Assembly: GCF_902686445.1 (NCBI RefSeq)
Contig: NC_062221.1
Span: 36,100,575 to 36,164,574, forward strand
Source: Sciurus carolinensis
Taxonomy: Eukaryota; Chordata; Mammalia; Rodentia; Sciuridae
Direction: 5' to 3'
Length of the DNA stretch: 64,000 nt
Made by a program: the position numbers and the translations under genes. Positions within the stretch are counted from its first letter, which is position 1. Each line of letters starts with the position of its first letter. Shown here one piece after another: positions 48,146-59,492 of the stretch. Under the pieces are notes generated by a model that worked only from the letters and a program-made list of their open reading frames with translations, was not told the origin of the DNA and did no database searches.

Positions 48146-49226
48146 TTCTTTATATATGGGCATACATGTATTTTTTTGTAAATTACATAAACATGCACAT
48201 TGTTAAAGAAAAATAAAAATGGAGGCCAGAGTTTACATATATCATAATATCAACTACCTATAGCCTAACCAAAACTTAGTTTTATTCTGATTTCCTGGAA
48301 ACACTTGCTTCCATCATAAAGTATACACAAGACAAATTTTATTACTTTTCCCAATCAACTCTGGTTTTATTTTTATTGCTTTTCAATGTATTGATTCTTT
48401 TTAGTTATACATAAAGCAGATTCCATATTGTTATAATTATACAAGCATGAAATATATATATATATATATATATACACACACTAGTTAGGATCCCATTCTT
48501 TAGTTTTAAAAATATTTGTTTATTTTTTTTTACAGACTTATAGATGTACATGATGGTGAGATTCACTATGTTGTTTTCATATATGTACAAGGGAAAATTA
48601 TATCAGATTCATTCCACTGTCTTTCCTTGTCAGCATGTTTAAGTGAAATTAAACCAGATATAGAGAAATCAGCTTAAACTACTCTTTTACCTTAAAAACA
48701 ATATTAATGTATAACAGTCAATCATGACAAGATATCAAAATACTTCCTTCTTTATGCTTTATAAACTGTGTTATGATTGCTATAAGGTGAACTTGTTTTT
48801 GGTTTGAGGTCTGCCAGCTTGTGAATTGTTCTTTTATATCACAATAAACTTACACAAATTTTAAATTTGATCTGCTCAGAAGACCACATATACTCAAAGA
48901 CCCCCAAATCTTGGTGTCATAAGAAATTTCCACGTGATCCAGAAGTTTATTTTGGTAGTCTACAAACAGTACTCAGTCTTATACCACAGAAATTTTCTAT
49001 CTAGAGATGGTGGTATAGGCAGAACTCACCTAATTTAGATATAAATAAAATTTTAAACTTTCCATTCATCGTTTCTCTAGTCATTGTCTAAGTTAAAAAA
49101 TAAGAAAAAAGTCCAAGTGGAAAATAAGGAAGATAAAATTGGAAAAAGTATTAGAGTGAAGATACAAAAACTTGAAGAAATTGTATAGAAAACATACCAA
49201 TTGGCAAAAAAAAAAATAAAAAAGAC
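48146..49226. other. AT-rich DNA with a (TA)n tract
   Basis: A (TA)n(CA)n tract lies at 48452-48480. The parts around 48390-48630 vaguely resemble a LINE-1 3' UTR scrap but could not be confirmed. Confidence 0.35.
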
Positions 49227-49647
49227 TATTTTAGTAAGGTTTTTTTTCCCCCATTGTGACCAAAAGAACTGACAAGAACAATGAAGAGTAAGAATAGTTT
49301 ATTTTGATTCATAGTTTTAGAGCCTAAGTCCATCAGTTGACTTTCCTTTACATAGTTCTGGGCAGAAGGACACAGTGAAAGGAAGCAGCTCAGGACATGA
49401 TGGCCAGGAAGCAGACTGAGAGAGCTCCACTCACTAGGGACAGAATATACACCCAAAGTCACATCCCCTGTGACCTAAGTCTCCACCACCACCATCTGCC
49501 TGTAGTTACTACACAGTTAACCCTTACCAGTGAATAAATGCACTAATTAAGTTGTAACCTAATCAACTTAATCATTTAACTTCTGAGAATGCTTGCATTG
49601 TCTCACATATGAGCTTCTGAGGGGCACACTATATCTAAACCATAACA
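49227..49647 (-). mobile_element. MaLR-type LTR
   Basis: Same family as the solo LTR at 20317-20735: shared 'aagaactgacaagaac'-like left part, 'ggaagcagctcaggacatga', 'actacacagttaaccctta' and right end 'ctaaaccataaca'. It is more diverged and no clean 5-bp duplication was found. Confidence 0.88.
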
Positions 49648-50488
49648 AGGGCAAAGAAGAGATATAAGAGAACGAGAAAGATATTAGTAAAATAAATAAA
49701 CTAAGAACTGGCAGAACTCAGAAGGTAAGAAAAGAAAATTTTCAGAGACACAAAGTCACACAGAATTCAACAAAGGAATGTAGGTTGCTGCAAAGGGAGT
49801 GGAAAGCCAGAATGGAAATATAGACTCAAGTGGAACAGTGAAGAGACTTGAAGGGATTGGAGAAAACCGACTTGTCTATAAGATACCTAAAGTTGGTTTG
49901 AAACATATAAAACTAGTATCCTTAAATAAAAGAACCGAATACAAACAAAATTTCAAGATATGGTTTAAAGATTTTTAGATTATAATAACCCCTTCAATGT
50001 ATAGATTATTTTAAAAAACTAATGTATAGAGTGAATGAGAAAATTATGTCTAGGTGAAACTACAGTGATGCCTAGTTTATTTTCTGGTGTTCAAAGTTAA
50101 AAAATAACCCTTTGGACTTTAAAAAAAAAAAGAATAAAGATGCCTGTCGTGGTTAAAAAAACACAAGGCTTCACATAAACCCCATATCCTTTCAATTTCT
50201 CAATCAAAGTAGACCCTGAGTAGTATTTTGTTCTACAACAAAATTTCAAACATACAATATCACAAGAATATATTCTTCATGAGTCCTCTGGAGGAAATGT
50301 CCAGAGAACAAATTGACCAATGGAGTAGTAAATATAAACATTCAGCAAAGGATTGCAATGATAATTATTTCCACCTGAGAGCAAAGATAAAATTAATCCA
50401 CTACTTGAAGTAATAGATTATACATATTATAAAATATCCCAATGCAAAACAAAAACATCACTACTGTAAAAAGTACAGAAGACAAGTG
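49648..50488. other. AT-rich DNA, nothing recognised
   Basis: No feature seen. Confidence 0.4.
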
Positions 50489-50575
50489 GAGGATTCAGGG
50501 TGTAGCTCAATAGTAGAGCACAAGCTTAGCATGTATGCGGCCCTAGGTTCAATTCCTGGCTGCAAAAATATTAAA
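50489..50575 (+). mobile_element. ID element, diverged
   Basis: 'ttcagggtgtagctcaatag' and 'taggttcaattcctgg' with an A-rich tail. Confidence 0.88.
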
Positions 50576-51752
50576 ATTAAAAAAAATAGGCTAAATGAAA
50601 ATAAAGAAGATATATTTTAATGATGATAATTCCTCTTGTTTTATAGTTATGGGTCAAATTCTGTATTTTTAAATACTGGCATATAAAGATACATATATCT
50701 CATATATATGAAATTTTAAGAGTAAATTAATATAAAGGATTTAGAAAATTATATGTAGATGACAAACTAAAATCAAAACTGACATTTTATATCAGGATAT
50801 CTTTAGGACAATGGTGAAAGTAGAAATAAAAAGAATGGACAAAATTGTAAGGCATTACAACAACAAAAACAAAGAGAAAATATGGTCTCTGTATCTGGTT
50901 AGGCTGAATTCAAGGCAAGTGCATCATATATAATGCTGTATAAAACAACAGCAAGAGAATTCATGAAATAAAAGCAATAGAAACACATTCAGTAACATTT
51001 CAGGAGTAGTATATTTTAATTATTTTAAGTCTTTTGCCTGTGGCATTTCAAACCCACCAAAAATAAAGTTATGGAAATTCAAACATGTATCTACTTCTCA
51101 AGTACATTTATTTAATATATATCTTGAAAAATCAACCTCAGATATTTTGAGAAGATAGTTTTTTCTCAAAAATTGAGGCTCCATTATTACAGATTCTCAG
51201 TAAATGCCCAGAAAAATTTGTGGGTTGTCATCTACTACTTGCATATTAGAAACAGGTATATTCAAACCACCATCTCCAGAAGAACAGGAAGAAGTCAGGA
51301 AAAGATAAAGTTTTACTTGAGAATTAGGTGGGAGAATTTCTCTAAAGAACCTGGCAGAATCTCTACCTTGAAAGGCAGTATCATTAGCAAACTGTTCCTA
51401 CAACAGTAAGGACCATTCTATGTATCTATCCCTGTTAGGATTAAGTTGCTTCTTTAATTGAGGTCTTTTAGGCAATTCAATATCAGGAAATCAATAAATA
51501 CTACTTGTTATAATTATAGATACACCTTATCTTTATGAAAATTATTTTCTTATGAATTTTACTATAATTACAAATCATTAAAATGATAAAACAATTTAAG
51601 TTTATATTACAAATTCAAGATAATTTAATATCAAAAAAATCAATAAATTCTACTTGTTTCAATTATAGAGAATAGATGCAAAGTATTAATATTAAAAATT
51701 CTTTTGATCAGAGATTATATTCATACTGGATAAAGTTAATAAGGTATACATT
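50576..51752. other. AT-rich DNA with a dispersed direct repeat
   Basis: About 50 bp at 51473-51521 recurs at 51620-51670 (shared 'aatcaataaat' and 'ctacttgtt'). No gene or named repeat is seen. Confidence 0.5.
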
Positions 51753-52126
51753 TCCAGCTATAGTTTGGGTCTTCAACATCCCAGAAAGGCCCATGTATTA
51801 AAGGTTTGGTCCCCAGAGTGGCATTATGGAGGGATGGAATTTTTAAAAGGTGGACCTAGTGGGAGGTTTTTAGGTCATGGAGGTCATGCCCTCACAGGTG
51901 ATGATGGGATCCTAGCATCCTTTTCCTCTCTTTTCCTTCCTGGCCATGAGGTGAGTAACTGTCTCCTCCATGTGTTTCCTACCATTGACATCCAGCATCT
52001 CATCAGAGGGCAAAGCATTGGGACCCTTGATCTTGAATTGGAACTTTCAAATCTGGGAAAAAAATATTTTTCTTTGTACGCCAATTATCTCAGGTATTTT
52101 GTTACAGTGACAGAAATCTAATATAT
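51753..52126 (+). mobile_element. MaLR-like LTR
   Basis: 'agctatagtttgggtcttc' start, 'ggtggacctagtgggagg' and 'ttaggtcatggaggtcatg' interior, and 'ttttgttacagtgacagaaa' end are MaLR LTR landmarks in order. The 118-codon frame inside (51765-52121) is chance. Confidence 0.85.
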
Positions 52127-53309
52127 TTCCTTAATATGTCAATAAAGGCTATTTTGCTCTATTTGTATGTATTTTGCATACATATGCTAGAACATATTTC
52201 TAAAATGTAAATAAACCTATATGTGCAAAGTATATAAGACATTTTTGAAATATCATAAAAGAATTAATCTTAAAGCTGAGGGCAAAATAAGAAAATTGGC
52301 TACTGTAATTTTTAACATTTAACATACTATGTTTAACACTTGTGTGAAGATACTACTTAATGGATATTACATAAGAAATAAGCATAAATATTGGAAAGGA
52401 GGAATAAAGTTAAAAATAGGTATAATGATATGAGAGAATACCTAAAAAACCAAAAGAACCACCTAAAATTTACCATAGGAATAGGAGAGTTCAGTAAACA
52501 ATACACCAAAATCAACAGCCTTAATATATGCCAAAGAATTGTTAGAAAAGACAATAGAACATATTACTTTTGCTGTAACTACAACATCATAGGATACCTG
52601 TGGATAATCTAAATAAGAAATCATAGCAGTTTTTTTTTAAGAAAGAAACTTTAATAATGGGACCAAAAATGAAACTTAAACTTTTAAAAAGAAATGCTTT
52701 GTTGTTGAATAGAGATGTAATGTTAGAAGAGTCTCTACTAATCCTAAATCAATTTGCAAATTGTGGTCTTTCCAAGTTACCCAAAATGCTTATTCATTAA
52801 TAATCAATAAGTTTATTCCAAGATTCATTTGTACAAATGAATGTTTAAGATTAACCAGGAAATTTTATAAAGTAAGAATAACCAGGTATATTTGAAGGAC
52901 CTAAAGATATTCCATTATATTATGAAATATTATAAATCTTAGCAATTAATATAATGTGTACTGATTCATAAATAGAAAAAAGGTAAAGAAGGAAAATCTA
53001 GTTAAAAATGCAAATATGTATAGGAGTTTAGTACACAATAGATATTATTTTATGTCAATGGATAAAAGTTAGCTTAATTAATAATGGTGTTGGAGTAATT
53101 GGTTAGTTACCTAAAAAAAAAAATTTGTACCACAACTTAATTTCTTACAACATAATTCTAGTCACACTCAATAAACTAGGAAGAAAAAATAAAAGAAGAA
53201 AAAGGATAAATGTAATATTAGAAATAAACATTTTTTTCCATTTTTTCTATTTCTAAAATCAACTTAGAAATGGAAAAAACCTGTATAAATATAAAAAAAA
53301 AACACAAAA
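52127..53309. other. AT-rich DNA, nothing recognised
   Basis: No feature seen. Confidence 0.4.
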
Positions 53310-53810
53310 ACTAAGACCACCTGCATCAATATAATTAATTGTTAGGACTGAGAACTGAGACCACCTGTGTCAACATAATTTAACTGTTTGCTCCTGAAAA
53401 CTCTTGTGCAGCAAGATAAGACTGATAATCAATAAATAACTTCACTGTTTGCTGTAGGAAATTCTTGCAAATCAATTCATTTGGGCAAATAATTTGCTCA
53501 CCTGCATGAACAACTCACTTATCAGGACAACCATTTGCTCATGAAGAATTGCCTCAATACCTTTGCTTCTCTGTGTCCACCAATTCTATACTATTATGTC
53601 ATAAACTTTGCCCAGTTTCAATCAGTTCTGTGTCTTGAGATCTTAAACCATTTGAGCAAAAACACATAAACTCTGATCACCACTTCGATCATTCTCCTTT
53701 TAAGACACTATTAATATTCTTTCGAGGTAGAGTTTTGCCTTGCCACACTGTTTATTGATTCAGTTTTGTTTGAACAAGTTTTCCGGTAGTCCATTGTGAA
53801 CTGATGATGA
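53310..53810. repeat. Unclassified LTR-like block with tandem start
   Basis: Distinctly less AT-rich than its surroundings. It begins with two copies of a roughly 44-bp unit (53310 and 53354; shared 'gagaccacctg'/'aagaccacctg' and 'cataatt'). It ends with U5-like text ('acaagttttccggtagtcc', 'attgtgaactg'). I cannot name a family; an ERV LTR is the best guess, strand unresolved. Confidence 0.35.
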
Positions 53811-54719
53811 CCCAAAACCACTTAATGACTTAATATGGAAAGCAATATGTAAAATCAAAGGAAAAATGATAAAATGGAAAAAGTCCTTTGAATACTTACC
53901 ATAGACAATTTGCTATTTTCCTAAATATTTAAGTCTTAACAAATTAAAGGAAAAAATTATAATGGGTAACATACACATAGGAAAAAACATAAAATTAAAT
54001 AAAAGCAGCTTTAAAGTTATGAAAATAAATTCAATGTGAATCATATGACAAGAAATGCATATCAAAATTTCAAGAAAATTTTGTTTTTTTATCTATAAAA
54101 CTAAAAAAATTGGGCAGGTATGTAGAAACCACATGTTGTTGGGTTTATTTGGGTAGAGTGCTATGAAGCATAACAAAGCAATACTTATCACAATTTTAAA
54201 CACATATAGACTTTGGTCAAGGAATTTTACTTCTTAAGAATTTTTCCTCTAGATATATTACCACAGTATATATTTAAGTATTTTCAGAAATAGCAAAGAA
54301 TTAAAATGTTTAAAGTATCCATCATTGTGATACAATAAACATGCCATTTTTAAGTAGCTTTTATAAGTAATTAGAATTCTTTTTGTACAAATGTCCAAGT
54401 TATGTTAAGTTTTCAAAAAATGATTGCAAGGAATGATTTTTATTCTATGATTTCAATGTGAAAACATATCAATATAATTCAAATGATTTATATAAAAACT
54501 CTGCTACTGAAGTTAACTAAATTATTTAAGGAAGAAAATACTTGCTATTGAAATATTTTTGAATTCTTTGTCCAAATCTGTACATATATTAACTATTAAT
54601 CCTCTTTCACCCATTAAATTAAAAAAGTAAGATTTTTTCCAATAAAAAAGTTTGAAAGATGTTACAACTTTAGGCAGTACTATTTAAAAATATATACAAT
54701 AACTTAAAAGGAAATAAGA
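53811..54719. other. AT-rich DNA, nothing recognised
   Basis: No feature seen. Confidence 0.4.
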
Positions 54720-55239
54720 GTTCTGTTTTCCACTTCGATTTGGTGACTAGTGGGAACAGGCACAGACACTCTTCCAATCCAGTGCCCCACCTGGGCAGGG
54801 ACAGAGATGGTCCCCTGATGGAGGCTTATGGGCTAATGTTGTTGGAAGCATTGGTAGGAAAGCTTCATTCTAGCAGCAAAAAAAATTTGGTGGATTTAAA
54901 ATAAGATAAATCCCAGTAGGAAAATGATAAGGTGAATTTCCCCAGAAGCTGTTAAAATCCATAGCAAGAGTGACATTTTTCTCTAATCTTGTCCTTGGCA
55001 GCCTCTGAAATTGGGGAAAACTTGGCAGAATATGAGGCTTTTAAAAAGTAAGTTGGGACATAGCATTAATTGTTGTGCAACTCCAGGTGGTGTGTCAGGA
55101 GACAGAAATAGAGCCTGGCTACAGAGAGGAACAACTTCCCTAGGAGCGAATGCTTTGAGCAAAGTCCTCCAATATGAATGAAGTTTAATATAATTAATAA
55201 AAATTCTTCTACAAGTAAAAGAAGCACCAGATCAACTTA
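54720..55239. other. Unassigned, less AT-rich block
   Basis: Not recognised as any repeat. It contains an exon-like 46-bp segment at 55002-55047: branchpoint-like 'ctaat' and pyrimidine-rich 'cttgtccttggcag' before it, and a consensus donor 'gtaagt' at 55048-55053 after it. Two of three frames are open across it. No homologous protein is recognised, so this is a candidate only. Confidence 0.35.
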
Positions 55240-55740
55240 ATGATAGTTTTACTTCTAACTCAAATACTCAAAATTAAGTTCCAAACAAGTCTTACTGAAT
55301 GGCTCTCCTTCACTGAGCAAGGAATAGCTAGCAGAGGGAGTGATAGAAAACAGGTGGCATTTAAATATTTCATCAGTTCCCCCACTCATGCCTGCTTATT
55401 CCGGTCCGTTTTACTTTCATCTGCACTGTTCCAATCTAGCACAATACTCCTTGCTTTGGTCATACTATTCTTTGGAGTCCTCGTTCAAAGTCGTTTTACT
55501 CAGTCACCTGTGGGGAATGTGTGTGGCAGGGGCCACCAGAGCCTTTCTTCCCAGTCCTGCTGCAGCCTGGAGGACCAGGCCAAGCAGCTGGAGGCATCTT
55601 TTCAAAGCAGCCCAGCACCAGAGGAAGCCCCACATTCCTCCACTGCCTTCACTCTCTCTTTGCACAAGTTCCACATAATGTCAAAGCTTAAAATGACCAC
55701 TCAGGAGGAGGATTATTATTAATTTGAAAAAAAAAAAAAA
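55240..55740 (+). other. Open frame of 160 codons followed by an A-tract (possible retrocopy)
   Basis: A plus-strand frame from 55240 to 55722 is the longest outside the LINE-1s. It includes a hydrophobic stretch at roughly residues 59-84 (SALFQSSTILLALVILFFGV) and ends QEEDYY. An A-tract begins at about 55728, only a few bases after the stop, without an AATAAA signal. Another frame (55340-55678, 112 codons) overlaps it, which argues for a locally stop-poor, GC-richer sequence and against selection. It could be a retroposed cDNA fragment. I do not recognise the protein and no clear target duplication was found. Confidence 0.3.
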
Positions 55741-56339
55741 CAAAGAATGAACAAGTTGAACGTAAGACTCTATCATGTAAACATTATATGACAGCTGAGA
55801 TATAACCATAAAAAACTAAATGGAGTGGTCATTTAAGCCTTGGGTTAATTTTTATTTCTTACATTTCTTTAGAATTTATTTGCCTTCATCTCTTTTGGGG
55901 AATTAAGGGCAGGAAAATGTTTTTAAGTTTTCACTGTCTTGCATTCATTCAAGTACCTATTTGTGGCTATAAATTCCAGTTTTCTGTGGCAACCTAAAAG
56001 TATTTTGAACCCAAATTAAATGTTTCTATCAAAGCATATGGTATTGAAAAAAAATAATGCTTTTATGCAGGAAGAGAAAGGAGGGGAATAATGCATCTTA
56101 CTGATGTGTTATATCCTAATCAATGCTTTACAAAGTGTTACCAATTCCTCATAGACACTACATTAACTCCTGAATCCATTTACTGAATTGAAGCACATAT
56201 CTCCTCTATATGGAGTGGTATAGTATTCCACCAAGATGGAGTCCACTAAAGCCCTCAGAATTCCATCTCGATAGGTACAATTATTTTAAATGAGTCATTT
56301 TGGATTAGAATGCCTCCTATATGGAGTGATTGATATACT
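55741..56339. other. AT-rich DNA, nothing recognised
   Basis: A short phrase 'tatatggagtg' occurs at about 56208 and 56319. No named repeat is seen. Confidence 0.4.
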
Positions 56340-56645
56340 TACAAAAAGAGCATATGAAAACACATAGGAAAGAAAGCCATGTGAAGTTTGAGGTGGAGAT
56401 CAGAATGATTATCTCTAATATTGGTGTCTAAGTAACACCAAACATTATCTGTGACCACCAGAAGATGAAACAGTGGAGGAGAGTCATGAGGCAGTTTCTC
56501 CTTCAGAGCCGACAGCAGAGGAACTACATGCCACCATCACCTCAAATTCAGAATCCTAGCTTCCAGAACCACGAGGCAAGGTGAGAGGACTGGTGATTTT
56601 AACTGGAATTTGTGGTAGATTTTACTGAAGTTTTATGAAACTAAT
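56340..56645 (+). mobile_element. MLT1-like LTR remnant
   Basis: 'gaaagccatgtgaagtttg', 'gaccaccagaagatgaaac', 'cctagcttccagaaccacg' and 'ttttatgaaactaata' keep the order of an MLT1-type 3' half. Confidence 0.55.
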
Positions 56646-57066
56646 ACAGATTTGGGCATGATGGCAATAAATAACCTAAAATCATGGAAATAGGTTTGAC
56701 TTGGGAAGTGTGTGGAGGCACCTATAAGAAGAAAATCTAGATTGCTTTGAGGAGAACTTTGGTAGGAGTAGGGATGTTAATTTTGTGTGTGTGCAAAAGG
56801 GGGAGGAGTTCTATAATATTAGGTAGGAGAGCCCACATTTTAACTAATCTGTGTTTTACTTCAGTATTCAGTCTTAATTTATAATAAGAAAAAAATAAAT
56901 TATTTTAACACATAACAAATTTTTAAATGACTCTGAGCACTGGAAAGAGCACTTATGCTTTATCAATAAGCAATCTGTTTGTATTTAATTTTCATCTCCA
57001 ACCCTGCAAGATGTTGCTCATCAGTATGAGCTAACAAATTCATTTAGAAGTGCAAATACATTCAAC
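56646..57066. other. AT-rich DNA, nothing recognised
   Basis: No feature seen. Confidence 0.4.
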
Positions 57067-57078
57067 TGTGCCATGTAG

Positions 57079-57198
57079 GGCTTGGGTTGTGGCTCAGTGG
57101 TAGAGTGTTTGCCCAGCATGTGTGAGGCAATGGATTGGATCCCCAGCATCACGTAAAACTAAAATAAAAACAAATAAGGAAAGAAAAATTAATAAAAG
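57079..57198 (+). mobile_element. ID element with perfect 12-bp target duplication
   Basis: 'cttgggttgtggctcagtgg' (A box), 'cagcatgtgtgaggcaatgg' and 'ggatccccagcatcac', then an A-rich tail. The duplication 'tgtgccatgtag' lies at 57067-57078 and 57199-57210. Confidence 0.96.
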
Positions 57199-57210
57199 TG
57201 TGCCATGTAG

Positions 57211-57752
57211 TCAATTCCTTTTTGAAGGAACATTCACTTTACACCTCAATGCTTTTACGTTTAAGTAAGTCTAATGACAAGACTATTATTTCAGGTATTG
57301 ATCAAAACCTGCTAACAGAAGAGCAATGGAGAAGTTCACCTAAAGATGTGATTACAAAGTAGACGAAGTTGGACAAATGCATTGTTCTCTCTCTTTTAAA
57401 TACACTCTTCCCTTTACTCTACATTAGTCTGTGCCTGTGAAACTTAAGGATAGGCTGATTTATAGCAGAGTAATTCTCACCTTTAAAGAGCATAATTTAT
57501 CATGATGGGGCAGGCAATAGTGGTGGGGCACTTATTAAATGTATATTAAAAGAATATTGTGAGAGAACAGGGTGTGAGTCATCTAAAAGTTTAGCATCAT
57601 CCAACACTGGGATTCATATCTGTTGGATAAGTCAAGGGGAGCTGTGAAACAGAGAACTGCAGAGACTTGAGGGAGAATTTTTACTTTAAAGGACAAGAAG
57701 GACAAGGCAGCAGAACATATCTATTAACAACATTTTAGGCTTAGGGGGAAGG
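57211..57752. other. AT-rich DNA, nothing recognised
   Basis: No feature seen. Confidence 0.4.
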
Positions 57753-58058
57753 TAAATTAATTTGCTATAGCTACCATAAAAATGCACCACAGACTTTGTG
57801 ACTTACACACACACAAAATATTTTCTCCCAGTTGTGGAGTCTGGAAATCTTTACATAATGCTCCATTTGTCTATGTTTGTTTCCAAATTTACTCTTCCAG
57901 GGACACAAATCCTATTGAAGTAGGATCCATCCTAGTGCCCTAATTTTAAATTAATTACCTTCTTTATGACCGTGTTTCTAAATACAGTCCTATCACAGGT
58001 ACTGGAAATTAGAACTTTAACATACAAATTTAGGGAAAACCCAAAACAGCCTATAACA
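57753..58058 (-). mobile_element. MLT1 LTR
   Basis: Plus-strand 'aatttgctatagctaccata', 'attttctcccagttgtggag', 'ctagtgccctaattttaaa', 'ttctaaatacagtcctatc' and 'cagcctataaca' are the complement of an MLT1 LTR from end to end, somewhat shortened in the middle. Confidence 0.8.
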
Positions 58059-58069
58059 GAAAGAATGAT

Positions 58070-59492
58070 ACTAGAGAGAGATCCAAGATGGTGGACTAGA
58101 GGGAGGCTGCATTCCTTGTCGCTCCATAACTCCAGTTTCAAGCAGAGGAATCTGTTTCTTGGTGAGGCAGTTTTTGCTGCTTATCAATCCCCTGCTGTTT
58201 ACCCTGTTTGTCTACTGTGATCACCTGCAGTCTCCCAGCATATCCATGCCTTTTTTGAGTGCAAATTGCTCACTGTCAGGCGCCTATCATCCGCCATTTG
58301 CCTACCTCTTGCCTGTCCATCACTTGCCTTACACCTATCCATCACCCAACACACGAAGTTCACTTCCTGATTATCCGACAACAGTCAGCAAACTACTAAT
58401 CGCGGACCGCCAGTGGAGCACCAGCTGCCTGCTGTTGCCTGGAAGTTCACAGTTACAGTACCTGCAGGTTTGATTACACGTGGCTGTGGCCATTTTGAGA
58501 CAATAGCCAGGCCCCATAGGATTCCTGGCCAGACTGACTGAGCCCCGTCTCCAGGATCCCTCAGCCTGACCGATCACTCCCTGCCTCTGGGACCCTCACA
58601 TCGACTGCATGCTCCCTGCCGCCAGGATCCCCATACCAACTGACTGCGCCCTATCACCGGGACCCCAGACTGACTGATTGCACCCAGCCTCCAGGATCCT
58701 GCAACCACTCCAAACACACCCGACCTCCAGGACCCCTGTCTGACCAACCGCACCTCGCCTCCAGGACCTCCAGCTGACCATGGCCACACCCTGAGCTGCA
58801 GCTCCCCATTTGACAAAACATTTGGAAGCCAGAGCAGCCATCTTGGATAATTCTGGAAGCCATAGCTCCGATCTTTAGGTGGGGCAAATCCCATCCTGAG
58901 ACGCCTGCTGGAGACTTGAAGCTCATTGTCAGGTACCTCTCATGCATCAGGCTACTGAACACTGGCAGTTTTCATTACTATATGACTGTTATACTGTAGA
59001 TTTTCTTTTTTCTCCTTATTGAACAATTTTAAGTTATTATTTCTTTAATTTTCTTGCTCTCTTTTCCTTTTGTTTACCTATTCCCTCAGAGTCTCTTTCT
59101 CCCTCTTTTTGCATTTTAGCATCCAATTTGTTTTGATTATACTCTGAACCTTTCTATTATCTAGAACTTCTGTATATTCTTTTCTTATCCCATTGACAGC
59201 TACATTCTACATCCCTCCGCATCCTTTTTGTCATCCAATAGAAACTGCAGACCTTATTGCAAATCTGTTTGTTTTACTGAAGATAATAATTGAACTTATT
59301 CTGTTTATTATGACAATATTGTTAACGTCCTCATAGGGGCTATTTGGTCTACGATTGCATACTGTCTGAATTGGGCATGGCTAATATTGATCTCCCCTTA
59401 AAGAAAAGGTTTTGGAAACCTATAGGGCCACTATAAGCCTATAGGGGGAAATCTGCAATACCCCAGATCTGCCCTGCTAAAGGGGAAGATAC
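58070..59492 (+). promoter_or_regulatory. L1-B 5' UTR / internal promoter region
   Basis: A 1.42-kb GC-richer leader, homologous to the L1-A 5' UTR. The YY1-like site 'ccaagatgg' is at 58083-58091, close to the 5' end, where it fixes the start site in other L1s. Activity is inferred from L1 biology. Confidence 0.7.
58518..58790. repeat. About 35-bp GC-rich tandem array (L1-B)
   Basis: Units begin near 58518, 58553, 58589, 58624, 58659, 58693, 58729 and 58763 (34-36 bp each). Each starts with an 'aggatccc'/'gggaccc' core followed by a 'ctgactg'-like motif. The last unit is partial. The same array lies in L1-A at 18130-18384. Confidence 0.88.

Noticed and set aside
51765..52121. 118-codon frame on the plus strand
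   Set aside because: It lies entirely within a MaLR-like LTR whose landmarks run in order, so it is a chance frame.
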